This document shows, piece by piece, positions 35,956 through 47,900 of a stretch of DNA of 64,000 nucleotides. The position numbers and the translations under genes were made by a program. The stretch's first letter is position 1. Every line of letters begins with the position of its first letter. The DNA comes from Prochilodus magdalenae. Lineage: Eukaryota; Chordata; Actinopteri; Characiformes; Prochilodontidae. The DNA lies in the NCBI GenBank assembly GCA_024036415.1, contig JAMWET010001299.1, positions 1 to 64,000 of the forward strand, read 5' to 3'. The notes below the pieces were generated by a model. The model worked only from the letters and a program-made list of their open reading frames with translations. It made no database searches and was not told where the DNA came from.

Positions 35956-38787
35956 CTATGCTTCCTCTATTTCCACAAGAACACCATCACAGTCTTTAGG
36001 GTGGAGAAACATCACAGGTTTTCCATGAGCTCCTATCCGTGGCTCAGGTGAGAGCAGCCTGATGTTCTTTGCCTTTAAGTCCACTATTGCTGCTTTTATA
36101 TCATCCACCTACAAGCAAAAGTCAATACAGTGATGATATATATAATGCAAACTGTATTACTATCAGCTGAGATTTAAGATGACTATTAAATGTAACAGTG
36201 CAAGAAAGCTTGTGACATTTGACATTTAAACCATATGTGCATATATACTATGATGATAATTACAGACATTTTCCCAGTACATAATATATAAACTACTGCA
36301 CAAGCAATACAGCAATAAAATCGGCTCCAACTATACTCTCTTAATAATGACACATGCTTCTGGACCAGTATTGGATCAGTATTCTTTCAAAAAATATATA
36401 ATTATTTTGACCATTTATATTTTCATATTGACCGCCCATATACATTACAGTACATTCAATTCAGATGGTATAATATATCAAAAGCATATATTAACTTGAC
36501 ATTATTATGACCACTTTTGAAGGCGACGGCATATAGCTCAGAAAGACAATCAGCACGTACAGGTGTGTGTGCTCTGGAAGGATGGATTCACACACTCGTA
36601 ACTGATTTGGGTATGAGCAGTTGTCATTTACTCTGGATATTAGCGGATGGTCATAATAATGTGAATCGACTGTGTAGATAAAACATGAGGCACAGTAAAA
36701 TGTTGCTGTGGTGTTACAGGTGGCTGTTAAGATATCCTACATGGTTAAGATGGTGTTGTTATTGGACTGATCTTGGCAAAAGCTGGGTGTACAAAATTTT
36801 GTGCCTTATTCATTTCTAATGGGAAAAAATAATTTAACGATACCTGTATGAAAATAGTACAGCTGATCAAAAGGCTATATACAGTTACACAATTACTGAT
36901 CAAACAAAACATTCTGGAATTAGAGCAGTGTTGATATCTCAGTAACTGCAGAAAAATAAATCTAAACACGTATTTCGGAAAACAATAGTGCTGCTACTGA
37001 ATTAGATTCACATTTAATCTAGCACATATAGGGCTGTATGCAAAGGTTTGGGCATCGCTAGTTAAGTTCTGAAAAGAAGTAAAAAAATCCTATACAGAGA
37101 AGTCACTTCTGCGCATGTAATGCACAGCTGTTGTTTATTGGTTGAATTTGACATGTTGGGAAAAATTAAACCACAGCTGGAAAAGTTACAGCACATTTCT
37201 TTTTTTTTCTCCAAGTTTGTTCACTGTAGAGGACGTGTTAGCCTCAGGGTGAGGGAGTTCAAACTTTTGCATACGACTGATCAGTAAACTGCTCACCTCA
37301 ATGCAGATGTGGTGCATTCCTCCAGACTTGTTCTTCTGCAGGAATCCTGCAATAGGACTTTTCTCACCCAGAGGATGCAAAAGCTCCAGTTTTGTGTTGC
37401 CCAACTCCACAAATACTGTGTAAACCCCATGCTCGGGCAACGGCATGACATCGCTCACATGGGCACCAAGCACGTCGCGGTACAAAGACGTTGCCTTCTG
37501 CAGATCAGGAACTGCGATGGCCACGTGGTTCAGCCTGCCCAACTTCCACAAGGCTGTTGGAACACCCTGGTTCAAGGGTAAGGATGAGGAGAACATCCTA
37601 ACTGCTGGAGAGCAGTGCTGGGCACATCTCGAGAGACGTGTCACTGTAAAACATGCAAAACACGAGACTCTGGACAAAAAATAAATATTCAGCAGGGACG
37701 TAATTCTGCAGGCCTATGTCCACTAGGCACATGTATGCAGTCTGTTTAGTGTTCTGTGTACCTAGAACCAAGTACTAAGAAGTGCAGCTTAACTTTTTCA
37801 ATGTAGGTTGTTAATGTGAATTAAAAACTGCGTGTATTATAGAGTAAAGTATCTTGAGCTTATTACAGCTTCAGTACAGAACAATTAGCTGTCTGAGGAA
37901 TCTAACACCAAAATATACAGTGAACTTTCAAATACTATTTACATTATTGCAGTATCTGAAGTGAGGAGAAAGAAATGATCCATCATTACCAAAATGAAGT
38001 GTCTAAACTGCTGTGCATGAATAAAATTAGGAAGCTAAATCCATCCAGTAAAAGCAACTCCAGTAGATTTCTGAGGGAACAGAGACTTCAGTAACACTAA
38101 GGGGAATTTCACCTAATTTCAGACTTAATAACTAACCAAAAGGTAAAGGTAAAGAGGTAAATCTTTGGTAGGGGGGACTTTTCTTTTGGAATCTTTTTGT
38201 TTTATGCTCTAAACCTCTCCACCCTGAAAGGCTAAAAAACCTGTTGTACATCAAAACCTTTTCAAAATTACCAATGTATCACGCAACAGGCAGCACATTT
38301 CTAAACATTAAATGTAAACATATCTGTCACTGTAAACAGTTAAGTGAGATGAAGTGACCTCCAAAAGACATTTTTTTTAATTCAGTCAAATTCTTTTTCA
38401 AAGAATAAAATGAATTAAGAAGAAAACTATAAATATTTTTTTATATACTTATGTTGTTGTAGTGTCAATATCTGCATCACTTTAAGGTTTACAAATAGAT
38501 AAATATCTTACTATTCAGTATATAACCGAATTATTTTAATAAGATATAAGTGCTTTGAACATAGGGAATAATAGGTGGTGTTATTGTACATATCCATCTC
38601 AGGAAACCTACAGACAATCACTACAACACATTTCTGTCCGGTGCCACATTAAGACAGATGTTCTACAAAACGGTACAACCCCTAAAAGCCACATTTAAAG
38701 TCTGAAACTGAAAGTTTTACACTAAATTAACGAAATAATTGCTCTTTATTTGACGTTACCTGCAACCTTCAGCATGGAAGCAGCCAT
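35956..38787 (-). CDS. mcee: Methylmalonyl-CoA epimerase, mitochondrial (3 exons, 175 aa)
   Basis: The enzyme interconverts (2R)- and (2S)-methylmalonyl-CoA in the mitochondrial matrix, between propionyl-CoA carboxylase and methylmalonyl-CoA mutase (propionate, odd-chain fatty acid and branched amino-acid breakdown). Coding exons on the minus strand: 38,787-38,760, 37,643-37,297 and 36,108-35,956. Junctions are gcag|gtaacg, ttttacag|tg, ttgag|gtgagc and ttgtag|gt, and the phases fit. Total length is 175 aa against 176 in human. Residues 1 to about 40 are Arg/Ser-rich, as for a matrix-targeting peptide. The glyoxalase/VOC fold starts at LGRLNHVAIAVPDL. Expected metal ligands are present: His49 (LNHVAI), His121 (GGMHHICIE) and Glu171 (VLVEIE), each one lower than the human numbering. 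The start is chosen from the short first exon by the divergent promoter. An in-frame ATG in intron 1 (37,677) is a less likely alternative. Intron 2 holds a small MITE. Confidence 0.95.
36495..36676. mobile_element. Mariner-type MITE in mcee intron 2
   Basis: The left end (cttgacattattatgaccac) and right end (ggtcataataatgtgaatcg, then actgtgta) are imperfect inverted repeats around about 130 bp of non-coding DNA. The same terminus occurs at 43,070-43,100 and about 17,531. It is non-autonomous. Confidence 0.55.
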
Positions 38788-39305
38788 TTTTCCAAATTTC
38801 AAAATAAAAGTGCTTTATTTTAAGGGAAAAGTGAATGACGGCGTCTTCAATAAACATGCGGATTAATCAGATATATTAATTATATTAATTACTAACTATA
38901 TATTTATATTTTCAGTATAACATATATATGTTTATTTATATAAATGCGGAACAGCAAATTATTATAAACCCGAGGTTCATGTGGAACGTTCGTTCTGTGT
39001 TCAAGGGAACGTGTTAGTACGGACAGCACGAGTGACGGGAAGTTTGATTCAGTTTACCAAACCGATTCGAACAGAGAGTCAAACTTTCAAATTCAACAAT
39101 TCATTGATTCACCTTCTATTTCTTGTGCAAATAAGTATTATTTTTATGGAATTGCATGTCATAGCATAATCCCCTCGAACGCAAACATTCCGCAGATGGT
39201 TCAGTTTCGTTTGGACTTGTGAGTCGATTGGAATGGTTCATTGAAGAGATCCGGTTCAAATGAACTGATTCATTTACTACTCGGACCTCGCTGGTGGGAG
39301 CAGCG
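38788..39305. promoter_or_regulatory. Bidirectional promoter region of mcee and mphosph10
   Basis: 518 bp separate the two divergent ATG codons. Unlike many shared housekeeping promoters the segment is AT-rich in its centre (about 38,870-38,960), with no clear GC box or TATA box that I could assign. The side next to mphosph10 (39,280-39,305) is more GC-rich. A reiterated 'gattcagttt..ccgattcgaac' theme occurs at about 39,043-39,075 and 39,190-39,265. Sharing one promoter region follows from the arrangement; elements were not proven. Confidence 0.7.
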
Positions 39306-41897
39306 ATGGCGGCGCACACGCTCGAAACGTGTTTAGAGATTTTAGAGAAAAGCACAGCACAGCCGGAGCAGTTTTTACGGTGAGAGAAAAACATTTATCT
39401 GATTTAAACCACGGCCTGTGTTTTTGGGTTTACTAGCTGAAGCTGCAGTGTGTGGAGAGTGCGTGGTGTGTTTACTGTATGGACTGTAAACTCTTCTCTG
39501 AGCTACTGAAATAGGTCTCTCACTGCCACAGAGAGGGTGATTTAATTATCACTGACCGTTATTATTATTTCACATGCGGTTATCAGCTAACGGACAAACA
39601 CACTTGCTGCTTTGTACCTCCTGATCTGGTTTGTTTATTTGCTCACTGTACCGAATACAGCTAGCTTTACCAACAAGACACGTGTTCTTCCTCTCCTACC
39701 TCTCCCCCATTGTGCATCTCTCTCTCTCTCTCCCTCCCTCTCCCTCTCTTTGTGTCACTGTCTCTGTCACTTTTCCTCTTGCTTTCTTTCACTCTCCATC
39801 TTTTCCTCCAGTAGTTGTTGTCACATATAGGAAATTTAAGGATGCGCTGATATGAAGATTGTAGGCTGTTGCCAGTATCTGAGAATGTTCTTGTGTGTAT
39901 CTGCTAATATGTAGAAATGTATATTTGTAGTATTACACGTGCAGTAAATTTAATATAATGCCCACATTTTAGCACACTAGCTCAACGCCATCAAATACCA
40001 CTGTTAAATACTGAGCAGATCTAATCGTCTGCTCAGTGCTGGGTCCTGTTTAAAGCAGTTCTCTTTTGATATCGATGAGTCCCATAAAATTAAGACTTAA
40101 GAAAATTGCCACAGATCGTTCCCCACTTTTACTACATATAACAGTACTTATTACTCTGAGAAGTAACTTTATGGATTGATCAATGTAAAAGATTTCTGAG
40201 AATGAGTTTGTCATAAGCTGAACGAGCTGAGGGAAGGCTTTTTGAATAACCTGATGTCCTACCAGAACATTTATCCTCTAAGGTTGGGAGTAGGGACAAC
40301 TAATAATATCAGAATCATATTAGTAGATAATTACTTTACACCAAGTTTCTCAACCCTGGTCCTGGAGACACTCTACCCTGGACCTTTTAGTGGATTCCCT
40401 GCTTTAACACACCCCCTGTAACTCCCCAGGACCAGTGTTCAGAAACCCTGGCTTAACAAATGATTGGCCCTGGACAGTTGATTAGGATCATCTGATTAAA
40501 TTTCAAATTAATTTTCACAGGTATTTGTTGCTGTAATTGCAACATGTATTTACAGCTCTTACAGTACTGACGATCTCCACTGACGAGCTCAGGAAAGGGC
40601 GTTGAGACATGATTGTATCGTCATCATTATATTGTCCACCCCATGATAATAGCTATTAATTAGATCATGAATAAATAGTAATAACACAAATAAAGGAGGG
40701 AGTGGTGATATGTTGTTTGCCAAATAGGGAGCCCACATTTATCTGTATCAATGGTCTCCAGCCCTGAAGAGCCACTTTCTTGCGGAGCAAATTGTAGTCT
40801 CTGCAGGAAAGTAGATCTCCAGGATCAGGACTAGGAATAGAGACCACCGTTCTACACTGCTAAAGCGCTGACCCTTCTGGTTACTGATCGTAATATGTCT
40901 ACTCAGTCATTCAGCATTAAACCTGTCAGTTTCATCAAATGTAACACATCACTGTTGCCTGTTGTATGTACCTGATATTTACATGGATAGTAATGGCTTT
41001 TAGCTTCTACCCACAATTCCCAGATGGGTGCATTCATGATTGTAATAAGGGACCTAAAGTCTTTCTGTATAATCATGCCATCATCTGTCTCTCTGTCTAT
41101 CTTTTCACCTTTCAAAACAGTGTACAGGATGCCTTGGCAACAGGCTTCACATCACTTACAAAGACTCTTTATGACCTGCACAAGGCCCACAAGCTGGCCA
41201 GCTGTAAGGGCAGTCCACTGGATCAGCTAGTGGTGGATAATTTCGATGAAGAGCAGATTTGGCAGGAGCTTGAGCTCCAGAACAGCACAGTGCTGACTCA
41301 CTTTGAAGAGGCAGTGAGCCAAGCGGTCCAAGACGACACACTGGCGATTTTGACAGACACTGAGGAAGAAGAGGAAGGTGACGATGGACAAGATGATGAG
41401 GATGACAATGATGAGGATTTGGAAGATTTGGAAGAGGGTGAGGAAGAAGATGAAGATGAAGACCAGGAGGAGGAGGAGGATGATGAGGATGATAAGGACA
41501 ATGGATTTAAGCCGAAGGCAAAAGCAAGGGATGAGGAGCATGGCTTTTCTGATGAGGACTCAGATATCGATTTCGATGTGGATAAATTAGAGAAAGAAGT
41601 CAAGCAGAAGAAAAACACAGCAACAACGCTCCCGAAATCTAGGACTGTGTCGGAAGTGGACGATAAATTCTTTAAACTCTCAGAAATGGAGGCTTTTCTG
41701 GATGATATGGACAAGAAGGAGGGGAAGGAGAGCGTTGGAGAGGAAATAGATTACTTTCAAGAGTTGCCATCAGATGACGAGGAGGATCTGAGCTTTGATA
41801 AGCCAACAACATCGAAGAGTCAGAAAAAGGTGCGGTCACTTTATCCAGCGTTCAAATGAGTTATTACATCAATAGATTATTGCCCAATGCTCTTTAT

Positions 41898-41932
<35 letters not shown>

Positions 41933-44900
41933 CACATATATATACAATATATATATATATTGAAGAGAGACGGCAAGAATGTCTGATTTAACAGCCAGGC
42001 AGTCTAGCAGAACTTTTTAGTGACCTTATTAAAATGTCTGCAGTTACATCACTATGATTTACACCAAGTCATTTAAAGTGGTTTAATGGGAATCCTCTGT
42101 TCTAGAGAAACCTGCGTGAGGAGTGTCTAGTGCCTCTAAAAGCTCTCTAGAAGGTTATTACACAGAGTAGTTGGAGATGCACTTTGTGATACCTGAGACA
42201 TTGTTCCACAATAGTGAGTTTACATTTTGGGCTAAAACTAATATTTATTGCATATCCTCGCTGTCCAATAAAAAACATGTATCTCCACTTTTGTCCATTT
42301 TTACTTTTATTCATCATTTGAACAGATCAGCAACTGTTTACACTGAGTGAAAATCTCAGGACAACTGGACCAACAGAAACCACAAAACTGTTTGGAAAGA
42401 TGTCTGGTTCCATTGACTTACATTGAAGTAAAATGAGGTTTTTGGCCTCTCCTGTAAAGTTGCAATTTTGGAGATACTTGTTTTTCTTTGGACAGCGACG
42501 ATATGTTTATGACAGATGGGGAAATGCAGAGTGTTGGAAAACCACATTGTCCCAGTAGCAAATTTCCATTTTTCAAGTTGATCACAATTTCAGCATCTTC
42601 ATAAACAGCTGTAAATACATATGTAGAGTCACTCTTTGTTTTGGATCAGAGCATGTAAACGGAATGAGAGTGATGTGACCAAAGGCTTTGCAGAAAGTCA
42701 GAGTGTCTGTGTTCTTGGTGGAGTGGAGTGATTCCAGAAAAGCTTTTTGAGAGGAGTAGAGATGTCTGATGCTCCACTTTACTCACATGCTCTATTCTGG
42801 ACACAGTAATCTGACTAATATCCCAAGTAGCCATTGTGTGCAGCATGGACAGCAGCTAGATAGTGTGGGAATGACTTAGTAAGGTCCTGGTAGGTTGTCA
42901 CAGGTGTCAGGAGCCATGCTGACTGCAGTGCATCCTACAGCTGCTGGAAGGTGCATGGGAGAGGATCCATAGAGCGAAGACGGCGATCGAGGTGGTCCAA
43001 AAAGTTGCTTATTTGGGGAATCAGGGTAGTGCCTCTCTTAATGAGTTACATGGTGCTGGCATCAAAAGTAGTGGTCATAATAATGTGACTTGACAGTGTA
43101 AAATAACCAGGGAAATGAAATTGATCAGTTAATGTTTCTACAATTAACCATTTTACGTCCGACCACTTAACCTCTGGCATTTGGTTATGCAGAAATGGAA
43201 AGTGGGGAACTTTCCTCATTAAATAAATATGAATGTAAATTTGGTAGAAAGTTGAGGATAATCCCAAACACTGGCCATATTTGCAAAGCTTAAAGTGCTG
43301 ATCTATACTCTTAAAATTCTGGGTAATAATGTTCTTTCTGGGTTCTGATTGTAAATAGAACTATGAACTCTGGCCAGCTGTTCTGCCTTGACCCTATTCT
43401 AATCACGAAGATGAAAAATAAAAGTGAAATCTGATCCCAGATCAGTGCTCCTACTCCAAGAAGCTTTGTGAACACAGACCAACATGCACGGACATCACAG
43501 GGAGATGATTGCTAAAGTGATTTGTCCTCTTAAGTCGTTCTGCCCTTTTGTTTATTTGCAGTCAACAAGCTCCAGAGACGTCAAATACAAAGACTACTTT
43601 AGGGACGAAGAGATGGAGGAACAAGCGCCAGAGGAGGAAGATGAATCGGCACCTGAGGAGGAGGAGGGAGACGAGAATGAAGATTATGAGGATGAAGAGG
43701 ACTTGGATATGGAGTAGGAGACTCTCTTCCCCTTCAAGTCTTTATAGAGCTTTCCTCAGGTTGTTACTGTGCTCTTCTTGGCGCTTGTGGAGTTTGCAAG
43801 AGCTGTCACGGTTTCTGATCTGTGCAGGGGTGATGCCGAGAGCCAGAAAGCCAGAGATGCTTTGCGGAAGGTGACCTTTGATCTCCCCAGTGACAGTGAA
43901 GGGGAGGATGTGGAGGATATTTTCGGCGGAAAGCCTAAACATGCAGCTAAGGCAGACTCCAGATCATCGCTTGAGAAAAGACAGGAAAAGGTGTGTATCA
44001 GACTCCTTTCCTTTCACCACAGATGTAAACTGATGCAATAGAGCTAGGCAATGTGGCTAAAATATAATATTGCAATACTTGCAAAAAGGAATAGTATTTT
44101 TTCTGAAACATCTGATTAGTTATAACGGAGATAAAAGAATCAATAAAGCTACATTTCATAAATATTGGGAGGAACTATGAATACAATAAGTTGAATTGGT
44201 TGAGTATTTTGCATACAGTGTCGCACTAAATCCAGTTAAATTAGACTAAATTTGTAACATTGGTCAGTGTTCTACAAGTACTCACTATATCCACTGTATG
44301 GTCAGAAAAGCATATTGTATTGTATTGTGGCAGTTTATCACGAGGGTGCATACTGTCATTTTGCCAGCTTTTTTTCTCAGTTCATTTTTGGGAATAAAAA
44401 CTTATAAAACAATAAAAATAATAGATACTGAATTAGTAGTCATTTCTTGTCTAGCTTTCTACCTCAAGATTTGTGCATCCACTTTGAAATGCAAGGCATT
44501 CTCAGTATATATCTATGTCATCCAGTTTTCTCAATCACTTCAGAATCCTCACAGCTCTTTTGGTCTTTTGAAGCATCTATGGCATCTTTTTAGATGGTCT
44601 CACAACTTCCTACAATTTACTTGGAACCCATGATGCTGTATGATGGTTATACTGCAGTGTAGGTTGTGCTAATGAAAACTCTGACTCCAAACTTTTGAAC
44701 GGTGTGGTACAGTATAACTGTGAGCGCTATGATAATGCTGGAATTTGAAACAGATGGCAGAGAAGATTGAGGAGCTGGAGAAGACTGCGCTAGCTGCAAA
44801 ACCCTGGCAGCTGACTGGAGAAGTGTCGGCACAGATGCGACCAGAGAACAGCATGCTAGAGGAAGATGTGGCATTTGACCAAGCCTCCAGGATGGGTAAG

Positions 44901-47900
44901 AGGCAGTACTGCGCTGAGTGCTGTTTAGCAGGGCTGAATTTGAGTGCATACTTTATTGAATACTGTTATAATTAGAGCGTATTACACTCCAATTTGTCTC
45001 CTACCTCTAGCACCTCCGGTTACAGAGGAGACTACTCTGCAGCTGGAAGATATCATCAAACAAAGAATAAAAGATCAGGTTTGCTCCGTTTTGTTCGTTA
45101 AACACGGATCAGGAGTTACAGCTGTATGTGATGTAGTATTTGACTCTACGCTGGCTTCTTATTAGGCGTGGGATGATGTTGTGAGGAAGGAGAAGCCCAA
45201 GGAGGAAGTGTTCGAGTACAAGAAGAGATTGACTCTGGATCAGGAGAAGAGCAAGCGCAGTCTGGCAGAAGTCTATGAGCAAGAGTACCTCAAGCAGACA
45301 CAGGTGAGATGAAAAAATGTTAGTTATTCTAAGCAAGCAATTCATATAAGTTACTGGGTGATAAGACTAATAAGGTTTAAGTTAAAGTTATTTAAGTTAA
45401 ACTTAATGCTTTAACAAAGACCGAGTGGCTTAATGTTAAATGCTCCATTCTAGAAACTTAGAAAAATATGTATTGCATGCAATCGGTTCAAAGTTGCATG
45501 AGAAGGAAGTGTGGGAATGCAGTGCTATTGGGACGGAAGTAAAAGGTTACCAGATAAATGATGATAAATTTAGACTGATTTGGCCAATAATTATTCAGCT
45601 ACACGTGTAGAAGTAGGGGTGGAGATGGAGTGAGGCCTTCAGGCCTTCTGGTTGTAGCATTTTGTCGCTGACCACGGTGCCTCCACCCACAAATTTGTAG
45701 TTGGTCGTCTCCACCAAGACAAAAGCAGCACTCGTCACTGAAGATGACCCGCTGCCATTCTGAGTCATTCCATTAGGCACCACACCTTTGCAGTCTTTGT
45801 CGACATTGGCATGATGTTAAGGCCACAGTCTGCATGGAGGGCATGAATGTCCACAGTCATGGCTGTTGGGTTAGTCAGGTGCAGCGATAAGACCCATCCT
45901 TGCTTGCGTCACATGAGGATCAAACTTGAATCATTCGCATGTCTTATGATGTCAAACCTAGCCACCAGGTTTCATTACTTATCTTTTGATAATGTGTATT
46001 TTAGCTGAGGGCTGAAGACAATATACATCATTCGATATTTATTCATTTGTTTATTTGTGTGTGTGTTTGTTTGTACTCATAGTGGGGTAGTGGAGAGGCC
46101 AAACAATACGAACGAAATGTTGCTACTATTTTACCATCATAAGAATATAAAACTCTGAATACATGTGGTTCGCTGTTCGTGTTGGATTGAACATAGTGAC
46201 ACTGTAACCCCTGGTTCCTGTCGTCACCCTTGTTGTGTTGTCAGATGTTGTGATGCAAATGAATCTTCATTTCAAAGCAAAACACTCTGAATGACTTTGC
46301 CCATCGTAACAGTTTTGTTATTTATATAATTAAATAACAAGTTCATGTCTCTGGTCATACTAATTACGATTCCCAGCATCCTCGACTGAACTTCAGTTTC
46401 TCTTATCTTCCAGCAAGATATAGAGACTTCAGCTCACTCTTATAATGCCTTGATTCGCTATGTTGCATCAGTCGGTGGGAAAAGTATCGAGTAGCTGCTC
46501 GGCTAGCCCAGAGGCCGTCTCTGAAAGTGCATCATTTCCCAGTTCACGGTGATGTTAAGCATCTGAACGCTGTACGACTGCTGTATTGGTTCAGCTTACA
46601 CTCCAACATGTTGTGGATTTCAGGAAAAGACGGAAGAAGAGGAGAATCCAGCTCATGTAGAAATTCAGAAGCTGATGGACACACTCTTCCTCAAACTGGA
46701 TGCTCTTTCCAACTTCCACTTTACACCAAAACCAGTAAGTCTACATGATGAGGCTTATTATGCGATGACCTGAAATTGTTCTTCACATTTCCTTTTTGTT
46801 ATAATCCATTCTCTTTCCTTCTCTACAGCACGTTCCTGAGGTGAAGGTTGTTTCCAACCTGCCTTCCATCTCGATGGAGGAGGTGGCTCCAGTCAGTGCC
46901 AGCAGCGCCACCCTCTTGGCTCCAGAGGAAGTTAAGGTTAGAACTCCTTCTGGTTGCTGATCTTATTTCCCCTTTTGTAGACCAGATCAGAAGAACAGTG
47001 ATCTTGTTTCTCCCATGTCAAATAATAAATAAGCATGTTATAACTGAAATCCGGTTCAGCAAATGCAAAACAGATTCCAGATTATGTCTTTGTTTTTGCT
47101 GTGCATTAATTTGCTTTTGCTTTAGGAGAAGAATAAGGCTGGGGACATTCTCGGTGACTTGGAGAAGACTGCCACTGATAAGAAACGCGAGAGGCGCAAG
47201 AAGAAGAAATTGAAGAGGCTGAAAATCCAGGAGCGTGAGAGAAGGATAAAGCTCAAAGAAGCTGCAAACGGAGGGGAGAAGAAGAAAAAGTCCAAGGCTG
47301 AAGTTGAAGCGACTCTCAGGAAACTTACTAAAGGAGGCAGCGCCAAGGTTCTCACGGTCAGTGTCTGGTTGATTCCTGATTTGGAGTCTGGTTAAAGGTC
47401 GAGGGGTGAAGCTTTATATCGTTTCATACACAGAAAGGAGGAAAAAAAATAGTTTTAAGATTTTTAACTTTATTGTTGACCTTGACCTTGTGCCAGGTTG
47501 CAGCTAATGCTATGATTGGTAAAGAATTATCCAGAAGCCCACCTTTATAGAGCTAGGTGTTGATGTCTGGGGTGATGGGTTGAGGCTAGCAGTCTACTCT
47601 AACAACTCGCAGCTCAGTTAAATTCAGACAACGTTAAGTAGTTTAAGGGCCGTTCTGTCTAGTTGTACTTGCGGTTTGTTTTTGTTTTTTTGACAAAAGA
47701 TTTAAGACCCTTGTTGATCCCACAGTGAGGAAATTTAGTCTCCGCATTTAACCCATCCGTGAAGTGAAACACCCACATACACACTCACTAGTGAACACAC
47801 TAGGGGGCAGTGAGCACACTTACCTGGAGCGGTGGGCAGCCCTATCCACGGCGCCCGGGGAGCAGTTAGGGGTTAGGTGCCTTGCTCAAGGGCACCTCAG

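Noticed and set aside
41298..41714. Ser-rich antisense frame of 138 codons
   Set aside because: Mirror of the Asp/Glu-rich exon 2 of mphosph10, whose coding sense is secure.
43484..43717. Apparent stop (TAG) ending mphosph10 after DLDME
   Set aside because: The TAG overlaps a splice donor (atgga|gtagga); splicing to 43,828 keeps the frame and restores the conserved continuation.
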